64,000 nucleotides of DNA, taken from the NCBI RefSeq assembly GCF_013377295.1, contig NZ_CP016180.1, positions 930,001 through 994,000 of the forward strand, in the 5' to 3' direction. Positions within the stretch are counted from its first letter, which is position 1, and the number at the start of each line of letters is the position of its first letter. The notes under the pieces were generated by a model. The model was not told where the DNA came from. It searched no databases and was given only the letters and a program-made list of their open reading frames with translations. This document shows, in pieces, positions 17,581 to 26,722 of this stretch. Origin of the DNA: Pasteurella skyensis. GTDB taxonomy: Bacteria > Pseudomonadota > Gammaproteobacteria > Enterobacterales > Pasteurellaceae. Both the position numbers and the translations under genes were made by a program.

Positions 17581-18873
17581 CTAACAACAAACCCTTTTAA
17601 ACTCATCAAAAAAACTCGGAAAGGTTTTTGCCGTACAGTCAGGATCTAAAATGGTTACAGGAGTATTTGATAATGCGATCAACGAAAAACACATTGCGAT
17701 TCGATGATCATCATAAGTTTCAATTTCAGCCTGTTTAAACTGCTCTAATGCTAAAGGTTGAATACGGATAAAATCCTCGCCCTCTTTCACTTCCGCACCT
17801 ACTTTACGTAACTCTGTTGCCATTGCAGTTAAGCGGTCAGTTTCTTTGACTCGCCAGTTATAAATATTACGAATAACGGTTTCTCCTTTTGCAAAAAGTG
17901 CGGTGGTTGCAATGGTCATCGCAGCATCAGGAATATGGTTCATATCCATATCAATGCCTTTCAACTCCCCTCTTTCTACTTCCACAAAATTACTTCCCCA
18001 CGTGACTTTTGCCCCCATTTTCTCTAATACATCCACAAACAAGCGGTCACCTTGAATCGAATTTTTGCAAATTCCCGTGACTTTAACTTTGCCTTTGATG
18101 GCTGCTGCCGCTAAAAAATAAGAGGCTGAGGAGGCATCACCTTCAACTAAATATTGACGTGGTGAAATATAATGCTGATTACCTTTAATATGGAATTTTT
18201 GATAATTATCATTTTGTACCCTTACCCCAAAATCTTTCATCATTGCAAGGGTAATATCAATATAGGGTTTAGAAACTAAATCACCGATAATCTCAATCTC
18301 TAAATCAGCCTCAACAAGAGGTGAAACCATTAAAAGTGCGGTTAAAAACTGGCTGGAAATAGAACCGTCAATCTTAACTTTTCCACCTTGCAAACCCCTA
18401 TTTTGAATTGCAATAGGGGGATAGCCATCATTCTCTAGATATTCAATTTTCGCTCCAATTTGACGTAATGCATCCACTAAATGAAGGATAGGACGCTCTT
18501 TCATACGAGGTTCACCTGTTAGCACGATTTCAGCATCTTTATTGCCTTTTAAACATAGTGCAGCCGCTAATGGACGCATTGCCGTTCCAGCATTTCCCAA
18601 AAATAGCGATAAGCCATTTTGTATATCAAATGCTCCACCCACACCGTGAATTTCATATACTGTTTTATCATCAGAAAGTTGGTATTTTACTTCCAATTCT
18701 TTTAACGCATTCAGCATATGGCGAGTGTCATCACTATCCAACAGATTGGTAATTTTAGTTGTTCCAGTGGCTAATCCAGATAATAGCAATGCACGATTAG
18801 ACAGACTCTTAGAGCCAAGTAAATTAATTTCTCCGTCTATTTTGGAGATCGGGTAAAGGGTTAGTTTTTTCAT
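17581..18873 (-). CDS. aroA: 3-phosphoshikimate 1-carboxyvinyltransferase (EPSP synthase)
   Basis: Sixth step of the shikimate pathway: shikimate-3-phosphate plus PEP to EPSP. 430 residues, as in E. coli (427). Visible family landmarks are [15 protein letters not shown] near the N-terminus, [17 protein letters not shown] near 90, [10 protein letters not shown], the [14 protein letters not shown] stretch, and the C-terminal [11 protein letters not shown]. The gene carries uptake cores of two dialects: Hin-type AAGTGCGGT at 17896-17904 and 18334-18342, and Apl-type at 18039-18048 and near 17831. This suggests recombination with a relative that uses the other dialect. Confidence 0.97.
   Translation of the reverse strand: MKKLTLYPISKIDGEINLLGSKSLSNRALLLSGLATGTTKITNLLDSDDTRHMLNALKELEVKYQLSDDKTVYEIHGVGGAFDIQNGLSLFLGNAGTAMRPLAAALCLKGNKDAEIVLTGEPRMKERPILHLVDALRQIGAKIEYLENDGYPPIAIQNRGLQGGKVKIDGSISSQFLTALLMVSPLVEADLEIEIIGDLVSKPYIDITLAMMKDFGVRVQNDNYQKFHIKGNQHYISPRQYLVEGDASSASYFLAAAAIKGKVKVTGICKNSIQGDRLFVDVLEKMGAKVTWGSNFVEVERGELKGIDMDMNHIPDAAMTIATTALFAKGETVIRNIYNWRVKETDRLTAMATELRKVGAEVKEGEDFIRIQPLALEQFKQAEIETYDDHRIAMCFSLIALSNTPVTILDPDCTAKTFPSFFDEFKRVCC
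18039..18074 (+). repeat. Apl-type uptake signal inside aroA
   Basis: ACAAGCGGTC at 18039-18048 followed by a TTTTTGCAAATT element, inside aroA on the non-coding strand. Confidence 0.7.
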
Positions 18874-19012
18874 TTTTCTCTACATTATTTGATCAAACGA
18901 TTTTTATTTCTAATTATATGTTTATAAAATCAAGATTACCACGAAAATTCTAGTTTTAAGGCAATTCAATTAAGTGTTGCAAAAAGTAACAATTCTCGTA
19001 TCAAAAAATTAT

Positions 19013-19033
19013 TGCAAATAAGAATAAATATTA
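19013..19033 (+). promoter_or_regulatory. Possible Fur-type operator
   Basis: A GCAAATAAGAATAAATATTA stretch upstream of the ABC transporter pair resembles Fur boxes (GCAAATGATAATNATTATC type). The match is imperfect and the region is AT-rich, so this is tentative. Confidence 0.3.
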
Positions 19034-19133
19034 ATTATAATTGGAGTAATAAACCATTTCTTACATTTTTTACTGAAAAAATTCAATCATTTTAAATAAA
19101 ATCCTCTGTCTTTGTTCTGGATATGGAGTTTTT

Positions 19134-20909
19134 ATGAAAACAAAACCACATTTACTTAAAAGATTAACCCCTTATATGGGTGAGAAAAAATATTTACTTA
19201 CTACATCTTTGGTGTTATCCGCAACTTCTGCCACACTAAGTTTATTACCCTTTGTTTTTCTTTGGTTAATTGCCAGAGAATTATTTGCCTCCCACCCTGA
19301 GCTCAGTAATGTAGGCTGGTATGCAGGGGGAACGTTGGGATCTGCTCTGTTGGCGATGTTACTCTATTTTTTAGCCTTAACTTCTTCACACCTTGCTGCT
19401 TTTCGTGCAGAAATTGGTATGCGAAAAATAGGTATGCAACGTATTATAAATATGCCTTTAGGTTTTTTTGATCATAACCAGAGCGGTAAAATACGTAAAA
19501 TCATTGATGATAATGCTAGCCAAACCCATGCTTTTTTAGCTCATCAATTGCCAGATCTCTCTGCAACGATAACCGCTCCTATACTTATTTTAATCTTGAT
19601 GTTATTTATTGACTGGCGAATGGGATTAATTTCACTGATACCTATTGTATTAGGTTTTATTGCAATGAGTTTAATGATGAATCAATCAGGGCAAGAATTT
19701 CGCCAAAAATATATGGATCACCTTGAAGAAATGAGTAGTGAATCTGTTGAATATGTGCGTGGTATTCCAGTAGTAAAAACATTTGGACAAAGTGTCTATG
19801 CATTTACTCGTTTTGTAGATAGTATCACTCGCTATAAAGAAACCGTTTATGCTTTCACACTTCTGTTTCAAAAAACAATGTCATTCTATACTGTTATTAT
19901 GCAATCTGCTGCATTTTTTCTTGTACCATTTACGATATTTTTTATCAGCAATGATAATCTTGGACAAACACTGAGTAATATTGTTTTTTACCTACTTGTT
20001 GCACCTAATTTTACATTGCTATTTATGCGTAATGTGCAATTTCAACACGTGATGAGTGTAACAACACAATATCTTGATAATTTTGATACTATTTTAGACT
20101 ATCCTGAGATGACATTTGTCTCTGAAAGTGAAATGCCAAAAACGTTTGATGTAGAATTTAAAAATGTGGTGTTTGCCTATGATGGTAGCGATCGTAATGC
20201 AGTAGATGGTATCAGTTTTACCATTAATGCAGGTGAAACTGTTGCACTTATTGGTACATCAGGAGGAGGAAAAACCACTATTGCACGTTTATTAGCACGT
20301 TTTTGGGACGTAAAATCAGGAGAGATACTGATAGGCGGACAAAATATTAAAACCCTATCTCGCCAAACATTAATGGGTTGTATCGCTTTTGTATTTCAAA
20401 ATACGAAATTATTCAAATTATCTTTAAGGGATAATATTACCTACGGTAAAACGAATGCGAGTGAAAGTGAAATTGATCGAGCCGTTGATTTATCTCAAAG
20501 TCGTGAAATTATTGATAATCTACTAGAAGGATTAGAGACTCAGGTTGGAAAAGATGGAACTTATTTATCAGGTGGCGAACAACAACGTATTGCTTTAGCA
20601 AGAGCAATTTTAAAAGATGCACCCATTGTGCTTTTAGATGAAGCCACTGCCTTTGCTGATCCTGAAAATGAACATCTTATTCAACAGGCTTTACAAGAAC
20701 TCAGTAAAGGAAAAACCACATTAATGATTGCACACCGTTTAACGACCGTGCAACAAGCAGATAAAATTTTAGTGATCGATAACGGTAAAATTGTACAAAG
20801 TGGTACACATTCACAACTTCTTGCTGAAGGTGGGTTATATCAACAAATGTGGAATGAATATCAACAAGCAATAGATTGGAAACTTGATAATGTAGGAGGT
20901 GCAAAATGA
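19134..20909 (+). CDS. ABC exporter half-transporter, first subunit (YbtP/IrtA-like class)
   Basis: A 591-residue half-transporter: six membrane spans in residues 1 to about 315, then an ATP-binding domain with Walker A GTSGGGKTT near 377, signature YLSGGEQQR, Walker B PIVLLDEATAF and the H-loop IAHRLTT. It overlaps the next half-transporter by four bases (ATGA), so the two are predicted to form a heterodimer. The paired arrangement is that of the YbtPQ/IrtAB class that handles siderophores or metallophores with an exporter fold, but the substrate is not determined by sequence and a drug or lipid exporter is also possible. Confidence 0.8.
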   Translation: MKTKPHLLKRLTPYMGEKKYLLTTSLVLSATSATLSLLPFVFLWLIARELFASHPELSNVGWYAGGTLGSALLAMLLYFLALTSSHLAAFRAEIGMRKIGMQRIINMPLGFFDHNQSGKIRKIIDDNASQTHAFLAHQLPDLSATITAPILILILMLFIDWRMGLISLIPIVLGFIAMSLMMNQSGQEFRQKYMDHLEEMSSESVEYVRGIPVVKTFGQSVYAFTRFVDSITRYKETVYAFTLLFQKTMSFYTVIMQSAAFFLVPFTIFFISNDNLGQTLSNIVFYLLVAPNFTLLFMRNVQFQHVMSVTTQYLDNFDTILDYPEMTFVSESEMPKTFDVEFKNVVFAYDGSDRNAVDGISFTINAGETVALIGTSGGGKTTIARLLARFWDVKSGEILIGGQNIKTLSRQTLMGCIAFVFQNTKLFKLSLRDNITYGKTNASESEIDRAVDLSQSREIIDNLLEGLETQVGKDGTYLSGGEQQRIALARAILKDAPIVLLDEATAFADPENEHLIQQALQELSKGKTTLMIAHRLTTVQQADKILVIDNGKIVQSGTHSQLLAEGGLYQQMWNEYQQAIDWKLDNVGGAK

Positions 20910-22630
20910 TTAAGTTTTTCCAAAACCATTTTGCCCTTAGTGAAACAGGTGCAAAAGACTTACGTACCGCTATTTTCTGGCATACCCTATTAAATTTAAG
21001 TATGATGTTACCCGTTGTGCTTACCTTTGTCTTTTTACAAGATTATTTAGGGCTACTCAAATCAGAAACGTTACCATCATACGGTATTTTATTTTATCTT
21101 ATTTTTGCATTATGTGCCTTTTTAGTAATGTATAGCTTAGCTTATATTAATTACGAAAAGTGTTATACCAAAATATATAATGAAAGTGCTAATCGTCGAA
21201 TCAAATTAGCTGAAACTTTACGTCAATTACCTATGGCATTTTTTGGTAAAAAAGATATTGCTGATTTAAGTGCTTTAATTATGGAAGATGCCACCCAAAT
21301 AGAAATGCTGTTTTCTCACGCTGTACCACAAATTTTTGCTGCTGCCATCAGTATGAGTGTAATGAGCTTATCGATGTTCTTTTACGATTGGCGAATGAGT
21401 TTGGCAATGTTCTGGGTCGTCCCTGTTGGTTTTTTGGTATTTTATTTATCTAAACAAAAAATGCAACGCAATCACGATGTTATCTATGCTCAACGATTGC
21501 TAGTAAGTGAACAAATCCAAAGTGGAATGGATATGGTGCAAGAGATTAAATCTTATAACCAAGAAACCCGCTATTTGGACTCTCTCAATCAAACCCTAGA
21601 TGAATATGAGAAAAAGCTGATTAATCTTGAATTGTTCGGTGGTGCTTTATTAAATATTTCTTACTCTATGCTAAAACTTGGGTTGCCAAGTGTCATTATC
21701 ATTGGTGCGTGGCTATTTTCTCAAGATACTATCAGCCTATTTACCTATTTAGTTTTTTTAATTCTTGTTGGACGTATCTATGACCCATTTATAGATGTAA
21801 TGAACCATTTTGCATTGTTACTGTATCTTAATGTTCGTATTAAGCGTATGAGAGAAATGGACTCAATGCCAAGACAAACAGGGAATAAAATATTTAACCC
21901 AACTCATTTTGATATTGAGTTTAAGTCTGTTAATTTCAGCTATCAAACAGGAATGAACACCTTGCAAGATGTCAGTTTTGTTGCCAAACAAGGAGAGGTT
22001 ACCGCTTTGATTGGCCCTTCAGGAGGAGGTAAAAGTACCGTTGCCAAACTTACGGCTCGCTTTTGGGATATAGACAGTGGAGAGATACTACTGGGTGGTC
22101 AAAATATCAGTGAGATTGAACCAGAAGTACTGCTTTCTCATTTTGCTATCGTATTTCAAGATGTTGCACTATTTAATAGTACCATAATGGAAAATATTCG
22201 TCTTGGTCGCAAAGATGCAACAGATGAAGAAGTGAAAGAAGCAGCACGTATTGCACAATGTGTTGAATTTATTGAACGTTTACCACAAGGCTATGATACC
22301 CTTATCGGTGAGAATGGTGAAAAATTATCAGGTGGTGAACGCCAGCGTATATCTATTGCACGTGCATTATTAAAAGATGCTCCTGTTATTTTACTGGATG
22401 AAGCCACTGCTAGTCTTGATGCAAGAAATGAGAGCAAAATTCAACAAGCCATCAGTGCGTTAATAAAAAACAAAACGGTACTTATTATTGCTCACCGTAT
22501 GCGTACGGTTGTTAATGCCGATAAAATTGTGACCATTAAAGCAGGGCAAGTAGTTGAAACAGGTACCCCTGAAATATTAAAAACACAAAATGGCGTATTT
22601 TCAATGATGTTAAAAGCACAAAATAATTAA
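20906..22630 (+). CDS. ABC exporter half-transporter, second subunit
   Basis: A 574-residue partner of the preceding half-transporter. Six spans in residues 1 to about 310, ATP-binding domain with Walker A GPSGGGKST, signature LSGGERQR, Walker B VILLDEATAS, H-loop IAHRMRT. All catalytic motifs are intact in both subunits, so both ATP sites look functional. The start codon overlaps the previous stop. The methyltransferase gene follows after 14 bases, giving a three-gene operon. Confidence 0.8.
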   Translation: MIKFFQNHFALSETGAKDLRTAIFWHTLLNLSMMLPVVLTFVFLQDYLGLLKSETLPSYGILFYLIFALCAFLVMYSLAYINYEKCYTKIYNESANRRIKLAETLRQLPMAFFGKKDIADLSALIMEDATQIEMLFSHAVPQIFAAAISMSVMSLSMFFYDWRMSLAMFWVVPVGFLVFYLSKQKMQRNHDVIYAQRLLVSEQIQSGMDMVQEIKSYNQETRYLDSLNQTLDEYEKKLINLELFGGALLNISYSMLKLGLPSVIIIGAWLFSQDTISLFTYLVFLILVGRIYDPFIDVMNHFALLLYLNVRIKRMREMDSMPRQTGNKIFNPTHFDIEFKSVNFSYQTGMNTLQDVSFVAKQGEVTALIGPSGGGKSTVAKLTARFWDIDSGEILLGGQNISEIEPEVLLSHFAIVFQDVALFNSTIMENIRLGRKDATDEEVKEAARIAQCVEFIERLPQGYDTLIGENGEKLSGGERQRISIARALLKDAPVILLDEATASLDARNESKIQQAISALIKNKTVLIIAHRMRTVVNADKIVTIKAGQVVETGTPEILKTQNGVFSMMLKAQNN

Positions 22631-22644
22631 ATACAGAGGTAAAA

Positions 22645-23271
22645 ATGGAAAAAGATTGGTCTCCAATAGCAAAAAAATTTGATGACTTTCAACACTATAT
22701 TACAGGTGAAGAAACAGACTCTCAGGTTAAAGAAAAACTTTCACAGCTAAAAGAATTAGGAAATACCATAGAATTTGGTTGTGGTACAGGTCATCTTACT
22801 CAAGTATTAGCACCTAACTGTGACACAATTTTGGCCACAGATATTTCAGAGCAAATGATTGAAATGGCTAAAACAAACTTAATTAAGTTTGATAATATAA
22901 ACATACAACAAGCCAATTGCTACTCAACTAACTTTACTGAAAGTAGCTATGATACAGTATTTATGGCAAATCTAATTCACGTTGTTGCTAAACCTGAAAA
23001 AGCTCTAGCCGAAGCATATCGTTTATTAAAACCAAATGGAAAATTGATTATAGTTTCATACACCACAGATGGTATGACTTATATTAATATTCTCAAAATG
23101 ATCTATCGTTATCTAAAAGTATTTGGCAAACCACCACGAGGAGGGATTAAATTTGGTTTAAATACACTTGTAGATTTTGTGAATACCCATCAATTCAGTG
23201 TTGATGAAGCTAAATTACTAGGTAATAAACAAAGTAAAGCAATATTTTTAATAGCTAAAAAATCACCTTAA
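22645..23271 (+). CDS. Class I SAM-dependent methyltransferase
   Basis: A 208-residue soluble methyltransferase with SAM-binding motif I (TIEFGCGTGHLTQVL, about 45-60), an acidic residue at the end of strand two (LATDISEQMIEMA) and a post-motif region LKPNGKLIIVSY. The substrate is unknown. It is the third gene of the ABC exporter operon, which suggests it modifies the transported small molecule or its precursor. That link is inferred from position only. Confidence 0.8.
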   Translation: MEKDWSPIAKKFDDFQHYITGEETDSQVKEKLSQLKELGNTIEFGCGTGHLTQVLAPNCDTILATDISEQMIEMAKTNLIKFDNINIQQANCYSTNFTESSYDTVFMANLIHVVAKPEKALAEAYRLLKPNGKLIIVSYTTDGMTYINILKMIYRYLKVFGKPPRGGIKFGLNTLVDFVNTHQFSVDEAKLLGNKQSKAIFLIAKKSP

Positions 23272-23284
23272 TTATCTATGATAA

Positions 23285-23316
23285 AACCCCAAAAGTTGTA
23301 TTAAACTTTTGGGGTT
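23285..23316 (-). terminator. Hairpin terminator between converging operons
   Basis: Thirteen-base-pair stem AACCCCAAAAGTT/AACTTTTGGGGTT (23285-23297 with 23304-23316), six-base loop. The T-run is better on the minus strand (tsaB side), but the hairpin probably serves both directions. Confidence 0.75.
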
Positions 23317-23385
23317 CATCTCGAATTACTCACTTCTTAATATTTATACTGTACACCTAACAATAGTTAATTTAGTTACAAAATA

Positions 23386-23419
23386 TAGCGGTTACATTAA
23401 GTCCAAAATTTGCAAATTA
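23386..23419 (+). repeat. Extended DNA uptake signal
   Basis: TAGCGGTTACATT followed by AAAATTTGCAAATTA, between the methyltransferase and tsaB. Confidence 0.65.
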
Positions 23420-23438
23420 AATATAAAGTTAACTCATT

Positions 23439-24137
23439 CTACCGTTTATTCGGCAACTTCTTCCAAGTTACTTCATTTCTCAAATAAATTGGTTCGATTT
23501 CTAACGCATTTTGCGTATTTCCTTTGGCTAATTCAATTTGAGCCAAAGGCAACATAAACTCAGCTTGTGGAAGAGTTATATCTGTTTCGGTTACCTCTAA
23601 ATTACTTTCTTTAAACTGAGGATAAGCATTCCAACCTGTGCCTACAACCACACAATTTTGAACATTACTTTTTTTAATTTGTTCAATGGCTTTTTCAGGG
23701 GTACAAACTTGTTCTTGAATTACCTCTTTCCAACCATTTTCTGTTTTGAACAGTTGAGAGAAATACACTTCGTTCATTCTGGCATCAATTAAACAAATTA
23801 CATTTTTTGCATTCAGTTGTTGGTAAGCTTGTTGCGCCATAGTGGTGAGGTTTGAGATTGGGATCACAGGTAAATTCGCACCAAAGGCTAATCCTTGAGC
23901 GACACTTACACCTACTCTTACACCTGTGAAACTACCAGGCCCACGCCCAAATGCAAGAGTATTTACCTCTGACAATTGAATATTAGCATTATGCAATAAC
24001 TCATCAATCATAGGCAAAATACGCTGAGTGTGACTACGAGGGCTTAATTCATTTAAAGTGGTGATTTTCTCTTTATGTAACAACGCCACTGAGCAGGCTT
24101 CAGTGGCAGTATCGATAACTAAAATAGTTTTTGACAT
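23439..24137 (-). CDS. tsaB: tRNA threonylcarbamoyladenosine biosynthesis protein TsaB
   Basis: Non-catalytic ASKHA-fold partner of TsaD in synthesis of t6A at position 37 of ANN-decoding tRNAs. 232 residues (E. coli 231). The family signature FGRGPGSFTGVRVGVSVAQGLAFG lies at about 63-86, and the N-terminus ILVIDTATEACSVAL is typical. It lies nine bases downstream of the DAHP synthase gene on the same strand. Confidence 0.95.
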   Translation of the reverse strand: MSKTILVIDTATEACSVALLHKEKITTLNELSPRSHTQRILPMIDELLHNANIQLSEVNTLAFGRGPGSFTGVRVGVSVAQGLAFGANLPVIPISNLTTMAQQAYQQLNAKNVICLIDARMNEVYFSQLFKTENGWKEVIQEQVCTPEKAIEQIKKSNVQNCVVVGTGWNAYPQFKESNLEVTETDITLPQAEFMLPLAQIELAKGNTQNALEIEPIYLRNEVTWKKLPNKR

Positions 24138-24146
24138 TATTTAACC

Positions 24147-25232
24147 TTATTTATTAAGATTATGTTCTTTATTTTTACGGCGTGTTGCAACAGCTTCGGC
24201 AAGTTGAAATAATACTTTTTCACTGTCTTCCCAGCCAATACAAGCATCTGTTACACTTTGTCCATAAGTTAAGGCTTTTCCATTAATCAAATCTTGACGA
24301 CCTTCAACTAAATGACTTTCAATCATTACACCTGAAATTAAGTTTGACCCTTTTGCAATTTGGTTTGCGACATCATCACATACTGCTAGTTGACGTTTAA
24401 ATTGTTTTTGACTATTAGCGTGACTAAAATCTACCATTACATGAGGTCTAAAACCCGCTTTTTGAATATCATCACAGGCTTTTTGAATAGATTGTTCATC
24501 ATAATTTGTGCCATTACTTCCACCACGTAAAATAATATGACAGTCTGAATTTCCAGCTGTTGAAACAATGGCAGAATGCCCAAACTTAGTGACTGATAAG
24601 AAATAATGTGGTGCTTTCGCTGAACCAATCGCATCTAAAGCAACTTGTACTGATCCATTGGTAGCATTTTTAAAACCAACAGCACAAGATAGACCAGAGG
24701 CTAATTCACGATGAACTTGTGATTCTGTGGTTCTTGCACCAATTGCGCCCCAACTCATAAAATCCGCTAAATATTGAGGAGTAATCATATCCAAAAACTC
24801 CCCCGCAGTAGGAACGGTCATATTATTAATATCAGAAAGTACTTTACGTGCAATACGTAATCCATCATTTAATGCATAGGTTTCATTTAAGTAAGGATCG
24901 TTAATTAATCCTTTCCATCCCACTGTAGTACGAGGTTTTTCAAAATAGACTCGCATTACAAGTTCTAAATGTTGGTTAATTTTTGGATCCGCTCTCATTG
25001 CTTTGATTTTTTCTGCATAATCTAATGCTAATGAATGATTATGGATAGAACAAGGACCTATTATCACTAATAAACGATCATCATTACCTTGTATAATATT
25101 ATGGATAGCATTACGTGCTTTTTCGACTGTATCTGCTGCAACCTCACTCGCAGGCAAGCTTTCTAATAGTGCAATTGGAGGTAACAATTGTTCAATACTT
25201 TTTATTCTAATATCATCATTTCTATACATCAT
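24147..25232 (-). CDS. aroG: 3-deoxy-7-phosphoheptulonate (DAHP) synthase, class I
   Basis: First step of the shikimate pathway: PEP plus erythrose-4-phosphate to DAHP. 361 residues, AroF/AroG/AroH type. Landmarks are the N-terminal regulatory stretch YRNDDIRIKSIEQLLPP, LLVIIGPCSIHN near 57, MRVYFEKPRTTVGWKGLINDP, ARTTESQVHRELASGLS, and HVMVDFSHANSQKQ with metal-ligand residues. The feedback amino acid (Phe, Tyr or Trp) cannot be assigned safely by eye, so the aroG symbol is by closest resemblance. Two adjacent ATG codons are possible starts. It is transcribed toward tsaB. Confidence 0.88.
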   Translation of the reverse strand: MMYRNDDIRIKSIEQLLPPIALLESLPASEVAADTVEKARNAIHNIIQGNDDRLLVIIGPCSIHNHSLALDYAEKIKAMRADPKINQHLELVMRVYFEKPRTTVGWKGLINDPYLNETYALNDGLRIARKVLSDINNMTVPTAGEFLDMITPQYLADFMSWGAIGARTTESQVHRELASGLSCAVGFKNATNGSVQVALDAIGSAKAPHYFLSVTKFGHSAIVSTAGNSDCHIILRGGSNGTNYDEQSIQKACDDIQKAGFRPHVMVDFSHANSQKQFKRQLAVCDDVANQIAKGSNLISGVMIESHLVEGRQDLINGKALTYGQSVTDACIGWEDSEKVLFQLAEAVATRRKNKEHNLNK

Positions 25233-25280
25233 TCATTTTTTCCTTACAATTTTATACTGCGATTAATATTAGCAATTCAT

Positions 25281-26219
25281 TTAAACAATGTCACTATGAA
25301 CGCTATTAATCATTCTATTTGGTCTAAGAATATTATTTTTATCAACGTCTCCGATACCAAGAAAACAATCTGTGGCAGAGAACAAACGAACCTGTCCGAA
25401 AATTTGTTGATCGTTCATCAATTTTAAACGTTGCCCAAAACCGACTGCTTTTGTTTGTTCACTATTCAGTGATAGTTTAGGTAAAGTGGCTACGGCACTG
25501 TCTACAGGTAACAAATATTGATCTAACTCACTTAACGAATGACTTTCAGCTAGGTTTTGTAATTTGTCCCAAGTCATCATTTTTGACGCTGGATAAGTTG
25601 CGACACCAATTCTTCGCAATACAGTCACATGGGCTCCACAACCTAATTTTTCACCTAAATCATCAATTAAAGTACGAATATAAGTGCCTTTTGAACAATG
25701 TACTTCTAAGGTTAAATAAGGCTCTTCATAACTTATAAAGTTAAGTTCGAAAATAGTAATTGGACGAGCCTCTCGCTCAATGGTAATACCTGCCCTTGCA
25801 TATTCATAAAGCGGTTTTCCGTTATGTTTTAATGCGGAAAACATTGTGGGTACTTGTAAAATATTACCTCGAAATTGCTCTAAAGCATCGATAATCTGTG
25901 ATTGTATAACCTCAATAGCACGAGTTTGAACGATCTCTCCATCTGCATCGGAGCTATCTGTTCGCTCTCCCAGTTTTGCAGTAACAATATATCGCTTATC
26001 CGAATCCAAAAGAAACTGAGAAAATTTAGTCGCTTCACCAAAACAAATCGGCAACATACCTGTTGCTAATGGATCTAAGGCGCCTGTATGTCCTGCTTTA
26101 TTCGCATTAAATACACTTTTTACCTTTTGTAAAATATGATTAGAGCTCATACCTTGAGGTTTATCTAGTAAAAATACACCGTTAATATCTCTGCCCTTTT
26201 TACGAGGTCTTCTACCCAC
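25281..26219 (-). CDS. truB: tRNA pseudouridine(55) synthase TruB
   Basis: Makes the universal pseudouridine 55 in the tRNA T-loop. 312 residues (E. coli 314). The catalytic Asp49 lies in [25 protein letters not shown] and [15 protein letters not shown] are further family motifs, and a C-terminal PUA domain follows. It starts two bases after the rbfA stop, the last gene of the metY-nusA-infB group as in E. coli, but it is followed here by DAHP synthase instead of rpsO-pnp. Confidence 0.96.
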   Translation of the reverse strand: MGRRPRKKGRDINGVFLLDKPQGMSSNHILQKVKSVFNANKAGHTGALDPLATGMLPICFGEATKFSQFLLDSDKRYIVTAKLGERTDSSDADGEIVQTRAIEVIQSQIIDALEQFRGNILQVPTMFSALKHNGKPLYEYARAGITIEREARPITIFELNFISYEEPYLTLEVHCSKGTYIRTLIDDLGEKLGCGAHVTVLRRIGVATYPASKMMTWDKLQNLAESHSLSELDQYLLPVDSAVATLPKLSLNSEQTKAVGFGQRLKLMNDQQIFGQVRLFSATDCFLGIGDVDKNNILRPNRMINSVHSDIV

Positions 26220-26221
26220 AA

Positions 26222-26602
26222 TTAGTCCCCTGCGTGTTTTTCTTTATCTTTACGTACAACATCTGTGACTAAATTAGACATTCGCATTCCTTCAACTAAA
26301 GATTCGTCATAAACAAAACGAAGTTCTGGAACAATACGTAAACGCATTGCTTTACCGACTAAATTACGAATATACCCAGAAGCTTTATTTAAACCTTCCA
26401 GACCACGTTCCACAACACTTGCATCTTCGTCAAATAAGAATGTTACAAAGATTTTTGCATAAGCAAGATCTCGACTAATCTCTACATCTGAAACGGTCAC
26501 CATTCCAACTCGAGGATCTTTTACTTCTCGTTGTAAAATAATCGCCACTTCTTTTTGTAACTCTTGTGCTACCCTATCTGATCTAGAAAATTCTTTTGCC
26601 AT
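26222..26602 (-). CDS. rbfA: 30S ribosome-binding factor A
   Basis: Late 30S assembly and cold-adaptation factor that binds near helix 1 of 16S rRNA. 126 residues (E. coli 133). A KH-type domain with [21 protein letters not shown] and [21 protein letters not shown] is recognisable. It lies between infB and truB in the conserved order, with a 120-base gap before it containing an uptake signal and a small hairpin. Confidence 0.95.
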   Translation of the reverse strand: MAKEFSRSDRVAQELQKEVAIILQREVKDPRVGMVTVSDVEISRDLAYAKIFVTFLFDEDASVVERGLEGLNKASGYIRNLVGKAMRLRIVPELRFVYDESLVEGMRMSNLVTDVVRKDKEKHAGD

Positions 26603-26623
26603 TTTTATATCCTTTGATGAGAA

Positions 26624-26661
26624 ACAAGCGGTAAGATCTTATAAAAAATTTGCAAATTTTT
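26624..26661 (+). repeat. Extended DNA uptake signal between infB and rbfA
   Basis: ACAAGCGGT core, GATC six bases later, then AAATTTGCAAATTT. This is one of the best-matching full-length copies in the window. Confidence 0.85.
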
Positions 26662-26686
26662 TGATAAATCTGACTGCTTATTAAAG

Positions 26687-26708
26687 GAGACAGAGTATGC
26701 CCTGTCTC
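26687..26708 (-). other. Small hairpin between infB and rbfA
   Basis: Inverted repeat GAGACAG/CTGTCTC with an eight-base loop directly behind infB. The T-run is weak, so it may be a partial terminator or an mRNA processing and stability element that adjusts rbfA expression. Confidence 0.45.
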
Positions 26709-26722
26709 TACGATATTGTTAA

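Noticed and set aside
23309-23557. Plus-strand frame behind the methyltransferase
   Set aside because: It overlaps the tsaB 3' end and an uptake signal, and its sequence has no coherent domain. It begins in the terminator region.
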